Shown here piece by piece: positions 4,089 to 6,508 of a stretch of 6,508 nt of DNA. Numbering within the stretch: the first letter of the stretch is position 1; each line of letters starts with the position of its first letter. Both the position numbers and the translations under genes were made by a program. Source of the DNA: Candidatus Sumerlaeota bacterium (GTDB taxonomy: Bacteria > UBP6 > UBA1177); NCBI GenBank assembly GCA_007136595.1, contig SLGQ01000202.1, positions 1-6,508 on the forward strand. Direction: 5' to 3'. The notes under the pieces were generated by a model that was not told the origin of the DNA, did not search any database, and saw only the letters and a list, made by a program, of their open reading frames with translations.

Positions 4089-5423
4089 TTACGGGGCAAC
4101 TTTTTTTAACTTCATGTCAATGACAAGTGCAATTACACCGGTAACCATGACAATAATACTCACAATACCACCTTTGCCGGTATATAAAATAGAGCTTCTG
4201 AGCATATATAAACAAAAAACAATGAACAACAGAGGCGTCAGCGGATAAAGAGGAGTTTTAAAGGGTCTGGGAGCATCTTTGTCTTTTACCCTCAGCACAA
4301 AAAGGGAGATCCCGGCAAGAAGAAAGAAAAACCAGAATGCGGGAGATGTATAGTCAACCATGGACTCAAGACCGCTTTTATAAAAAGCTCCAAATATTAT
4401 AAGCAGAAAAGATATGGCACCTTGAAACAGAAGGGCTGTAGAAGGGGTACCTTTTACATTGTCCCATTTGTTAAGAAACTTAAAAATATTAAAATCTCTC
4501 CCAAAAGCAAAGTTGCTTCTTGCTCCGGTAATTATTGTTACATTGGTAGTGCTTAAAGCTGCAATTATTATCAGAATGCTGATAAACGGAGTGAAGTTTT
4601 GACCGGCAGTTTGTCCAACTACTTGCTGATAGGAATCAAAACTTCTCATTCCTTCAAGTCCCAATGCTCTATAAAGAGCAAAGTTTACAAGAAGATACGC
4701 AATGGTTATTATGGAAATTCCCAGTAAAAGGGACTTAACGATATTCTTTTCAGGATTTTTTACTTCCGAGGAGATGTAGGCAGCTTCGTTCCATCCGCCG
4801 AAAGTAAGAAGGACAAAAACCATAGCCATTCCAAATTTTCCGGTAAATCCGCTGTCAGAAAAAGATCCGGCTGAAGTTGCGGCAGCAGGTTCTGCAACAA
4901 AAAAGCCGAGAACAAAAACGATAAACAGACCTATTATTATTCCGACTGTCAATATTTTTTGAGTAGTGTTACTGTTCCTTACACCTGCAATGTTAAGTCC
5001 TGTTAAAAGTGCCACAATAATAAGAGCGTAAATTGAATCTGAAAAACTGCCGAGTGAAACAATGCGGGAGAGCTCATCTCCCACGATAAAAGACATCATT
5101 ACTATTGATCCGGGTTGAATTATCATCATTCTTGTCCATGCAAAAATGAAAGAAAGTTTCGAGCCGTAAGCTTTTGATAAAAAATGGTAATCTCCGCCGG
5201 CATCGGGGTATGTCGTTGCAAGCTCTGCATAACAAAGTGCCCCGATAAATGAAACCACACCTCCGAATATCCAGGCAGCCGCCATCCAACCGCCGGATGG
5301 AACATTCATTGCAACCAAAGTGGGCAATTTAAATATCCCAGCTCCGATAACAATACCTATGACAATGGCAATACTGTCAAATACCGAAAAAGTTTTCTGT
5401 AATTTTTTTTCTCCGTCAATCAT
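4089..5423 (-). CDS. APC-superfamily amino-acid permease
   Basis: This is a 444-residue inner-membrane transporter with about 12 hydrophobic segments, the usual APC family size. The start at 5423 is supported by AAGAGG five bases upstream; the open frame extends 30 residues further to 5513 with a sequence unlike the family. Evidence for the family is the glycine-rich first helix GIVIGAGIF (23-31), where the substrate carboxylate binds in APC transporters. After helix 2 come ELATTYPDAGGDYHFLSKAYG (67-87), then FGGWNEAAYISSEVKNPEKNI (208-228) at helix 6 and the following loop, and TGARSNFAFGRD (299-310) at helix 8. These suit the LAT/SteT/YfnA-like branch that moves neutral amino acids, either as exchange or proton symport; the substrate cannot be read from the sequence. 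It is divergent from the activase gene. The 105-base gap to the next minus-strand gene shows no obvious terminator. Confidence 0.9.
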   Translation of the reverse strand: MIDGEKKLQKTFSVFDSIAIVIGIVIGAGIFKLPTLVAMNVPSGGWMAAAWIFGGVVSFIGALCYAELATTYPDAGGDYHFLSKAYGSKLSFIFAWTRMMIIQPGSIVMMSFIVGDELSRIVSLGSFSDSIYALIIVALLTGLNIAGVRNSNTTQKILTVGIIIGLFIVFVLGFFVAEPAAATSAGSFSDSGFTGKFGMAMVFVLLTFGGWNEAAYISSEVKNPEKNIVKSLLLGISIITIAYLLVNFALYRALGLEGMRSFDSYQQVVGQTAGQNFTPFISILIIIAALSTTNVTIITGARSNFAFGRDFNIFKFLNKWDNVKGTPSTALLFQGAISFLLIIFGAFYKSGLESMVDYTSPAFWFFFLLAGISLFVLRVKDKDAPRPFKTPLYPLTPLLFIVFCLYMLRSSILYTGKGGIVSIIVMVTGVIALVIDMKLKKVAP

Positions 5424-5428
5424 CGAAA

Positions 5429-5434
5429 CCTCTT
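5429..5434 (-). promoter_or_regulatory. ribosome-binding site deciding the permease start
   Basis: On the minus strand AAGAGG lies five bases before the ATG at 5423, the start that fits the family N-terminus. The upstream in-frame ATG at 5513 has no such site and would place the predicted promoter inside the gene. Confidence 0.7.
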
Positions 5435-5457
5435 GCAAAAAGCTGTTAAACAGGGTG

Positions 5458-5486
5458 ATGTTACACAAACCTAAAGGATAAATCAA
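5458..5486 (-). promoter_or_regulatory. putative promoter of the permease
   Basis: Read on the minus strand, TTGATT (5486-5481) is followed after 17 bases by TAACAT (5463-5458), each a four-of-six match. Transcription would start near 5451. An 11-base dyad CTGTT-A-AACAG (5443-5453) lies at this position and could be an operator, but it is short. Confidence 0.35.
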
Positions 5487-5496
5487 CTTATTAGAA

Positions 5497-5515
5497 TATT
5501 GACACGGTTTCAATA
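5497..5515. promoter_or_regulatory. dyad overlapping the activase -35 box
   Basis: TATTGA-N7-TCAATA is a perfect 6-base inverted repeat across 19 bases and covers the -35 hexamer at 5499-5504, where a bound protein could block or recruit polymerase. Its half sites TTGA/TCAA resemble those of FNR-type regulators, but the spacing is seven bases where the FNR consensus (TTGAT-N4-ATCAA) has six, so that identity is not claimed. Confidence 0.35.
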
Positions 5516-5527
5516 GCGTGATAAAAC
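5499..5527 (+). promoter_or_regulatory. putative promoter of the activase gene
   Basis: A perfect TTGACA (5499-5504) is followed after 17 bases by TAAAAC (5522-5527), four of six. Transcription would start near 5534, about 32 bases before the ATG at 5566. Confidence 0.5.
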
Positions 5528-5565
5528 TTCAAGTTATTTTTTTTGCTCATATCCGGGGATTGTCT

Positions 5566-6508
5566 ATGTCTGAAAACAGTGTTCAAAAAAATCTGCTTTA
5601 TGCAGGAATCGATGTCGGCTCAACTACTGTAAAAGCGGTGGTTCTTGATGATGATAACTCTATTATCTGGAAGAAATATAGTCGTCACGGCACAAAACAG
5701 CCTGAGCTTGTCAGGGAACTCCTTCTTGAAATAAGGGAATCTTTTCCTGAAAATGATTTAAGCCTTTTCATTACGGGAAGTGGTTCAAGATCAATAGCAA
5801 AGGCGATCAACGCAAGATATATTCAGGAGGTTAACGCACTTTGTTTTGCTGTTGAAACGCTTCATCCTGATGTTTCTTCTGTTATAGAGCTTGGTGGTCA
5901 GGATGCCAAGGTTATTATCTGGAAAGGGGAAAAAGATGACAGAACCACTCTCACTTTCATGAATGATAAATGTGCAGGCGGAACCGGTGCCACGATTGAT
6001 AAGATACTTGATAAAATTGGTCTGTATCATGTTGATGCGGCAAAAGTGCGTTCAAAAGGGATGACGATACATCATATTGCCGCTAAATGCGGAGTTTTTG
6101 CTGAAACGGATGTTGTAGGGCTTTTAAAAGCGGGTGTTGACAAAGAATCAATATTCGTTTCTCTTTGTACTGCTGTTGTGAAGCAGAATCTTGAGGTTCT
6201 TGTAAGGGGAAATGTTCTTAAAGACAAAGTTCTTCTTCTTGGGGGTCCCCACACTTATCTTCCTGCTTTGACCGACATTTGGAGGGAGCAGTTGCCTGAA
6301 ACATGGGCGACACACAGATGGGAGCCGGTTTGCAAAGATATTGAGCAGGCTATTTTTGTCCCTGAAGATTCACAGTTTTTTGCCGCAATAGGAGCAGTCC
6401 TTTTCGGGAGAAGGAGCGATGAGCTTTCTGCCGTTGAAGGAGATGACCATATTTTTAAAGGTGTTACAGAGCTTGAAAACTACATTTCAAAAGGACGGCT
6501 TGCAAAAC
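5566..6508 (+). CDS. Acyl-CoA dehydratase activase, 5' part
   Basis: The gene runs off the window; 314 codons are visible and the frame is open to the end. GGGGA (5555-5559) sits six bases before the ATG. The protein belongs to the BcrA/BadF/HgdC activator family of the ASKHA ATPase fold, homodimeric iron-sulfur enzymes that use ATP to push single electrons into 2-hydroxyacyl-CoA dehydratases or benzoyl-CoA reductases. Visible motifs are phosphate-1 GIDVGSTTVKAV (14-25), TGSGSR (70-75), ELGGQDAK (108-115, phosphate-2), NDKCAGGTG (133-141) with C136, AAKCGVFAETD (172-182) with C175, and LLLGGPHTYL (223-232) with the adenosine-side glycines. C136 and C175 are the expected ligands of the single [4Fe-4S] cluster shared by the dimer. 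The wording of ELGGQDAK, KCGVFAETDVVGL and LGGPHTY best resembles the N-terminal module of the very large (about 1400-residue) activase-dehydratase fusion proteins, so the gene may continue far beyond the window. It implies anaerobic metabolism. Confidence 0.92.
   Translation, partial: MSENSVQKNLLYAGIDVGSTTVKAVVLDDDNSIIWKKYSRHGTKQPELVRELLLEIRESFPENDLSLFITGSGSRSIAKAINARYIQEVNALCFAVETLHPDVSSVIELGGQDAKVIIWKGEKDDRTTLTFMNDKCAGGTGATIDKILDKIGLYHVDAAKVRSKGMTIHHIAAKCGVFAETDVVGLLKAGVDKESIFVSLCTAVVKQNLEVLVRGNVLKDKVLLLGGPHTYLPALTDIWREQLPETWATHRWEPVCKDIEQAIFVPEDSQFFAAIGAVLFGRRSDELSAVEGDDHIFKGVTELENYISKGRLAK

Noticed and set aside
5074..5289. Minus-strand frame of 71 codons inside the permease
   Set aside because: It is an alternative frame within well-supported transporter coding sequence.
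5424..5513. Thirty-codon N-terminal extension of the permease
   Set aside because: It is unlike the family N-terminus, lacks a ribosome-binding site and would cover the predicted promoter region; the ATG at 5423 has AAGAGG at the right distance.
5791..6254. Minus-strand frames of 79 and 60 codons opposite the activase
   Set aside because: They are antisense to a strongly conserved activase reading frame.

Overview
The window looks like a piece of a low-GC chromosome from an anaerobic, Gram-negative, deltaproteobacteria/Myxococcota-like bacterium. This rests on three things: a degenerate J-domain/TPR protein with the layout common in Myxococcota-type genomes, a Cys-rich lipoprotein with a CGN.IVEEGE.CD-type segment of the kind seen in those lineages, and the start of a large activator ATPase for oxygen-sensitive acyl-CoA dehydratases. 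The assignment is inferred from protein style, not from a marker gene.

Layout. A strong sigma70-like promoter (13-40) drives a 375-residue HPD-less J-like/TPR protein (73-1200). Next comes a compact stable-RNA block on the + strand (about 1256-2445): tRNA-Ser(UGA), tRNA-Ser(GCU), tRNA-Arg(ACG), the tRNA adenosine deaminase gene tadA, tRNA-Ser(CGA), tRNA-Ser(GGA) and the SRP 4.5S RNA (ffs). Gaps are 8 to 30 bases and no internal promoter or terminator is evident, so it is probably one transcript cut up by tRNA processing. A promoter then precedes a secreted lipoprotein with two tandem ten-cysteine modules (2544-3314). It converges, with a 3-base gap, on a minus-strand SAM-dependent methyltransferase carrying a signal peptide (3318-3983). 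Further along on the minus strand is an APC-family amino-acid permease (4089-5423). A divergent control region of about 140 bases separates the permease from a + strand gene that runs off the window (5566 onward), the N-terminal activase part of a BcrA/BadF/HgdC-type acyl-CoA dehydratase activator.

How the parts fit. The stable-RNA block is translation and secretion housekeeping: all four tRNA-Ser anticodons normally found in bacteria, the tRNA-Arg that TadA edits, TadA itself, and SRP RNA. The enzyme gene starts 11 bases after its substrate tRNA and lacks an evident Shine-Dalgarno sequence, which is the most thought-provoking arrangement here. The other genes appear to be independent units: a possible envelope lipoprotein, a possibly exported methyltransferase, amino-acid uptake, and anaerobic acyl-CoA chemistry. 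I see no CRISPR array, insertion sequence, phage gene or defence system. Apparent start sites of three genes were shortened to the ATG that has a proper ribosome-binding site.
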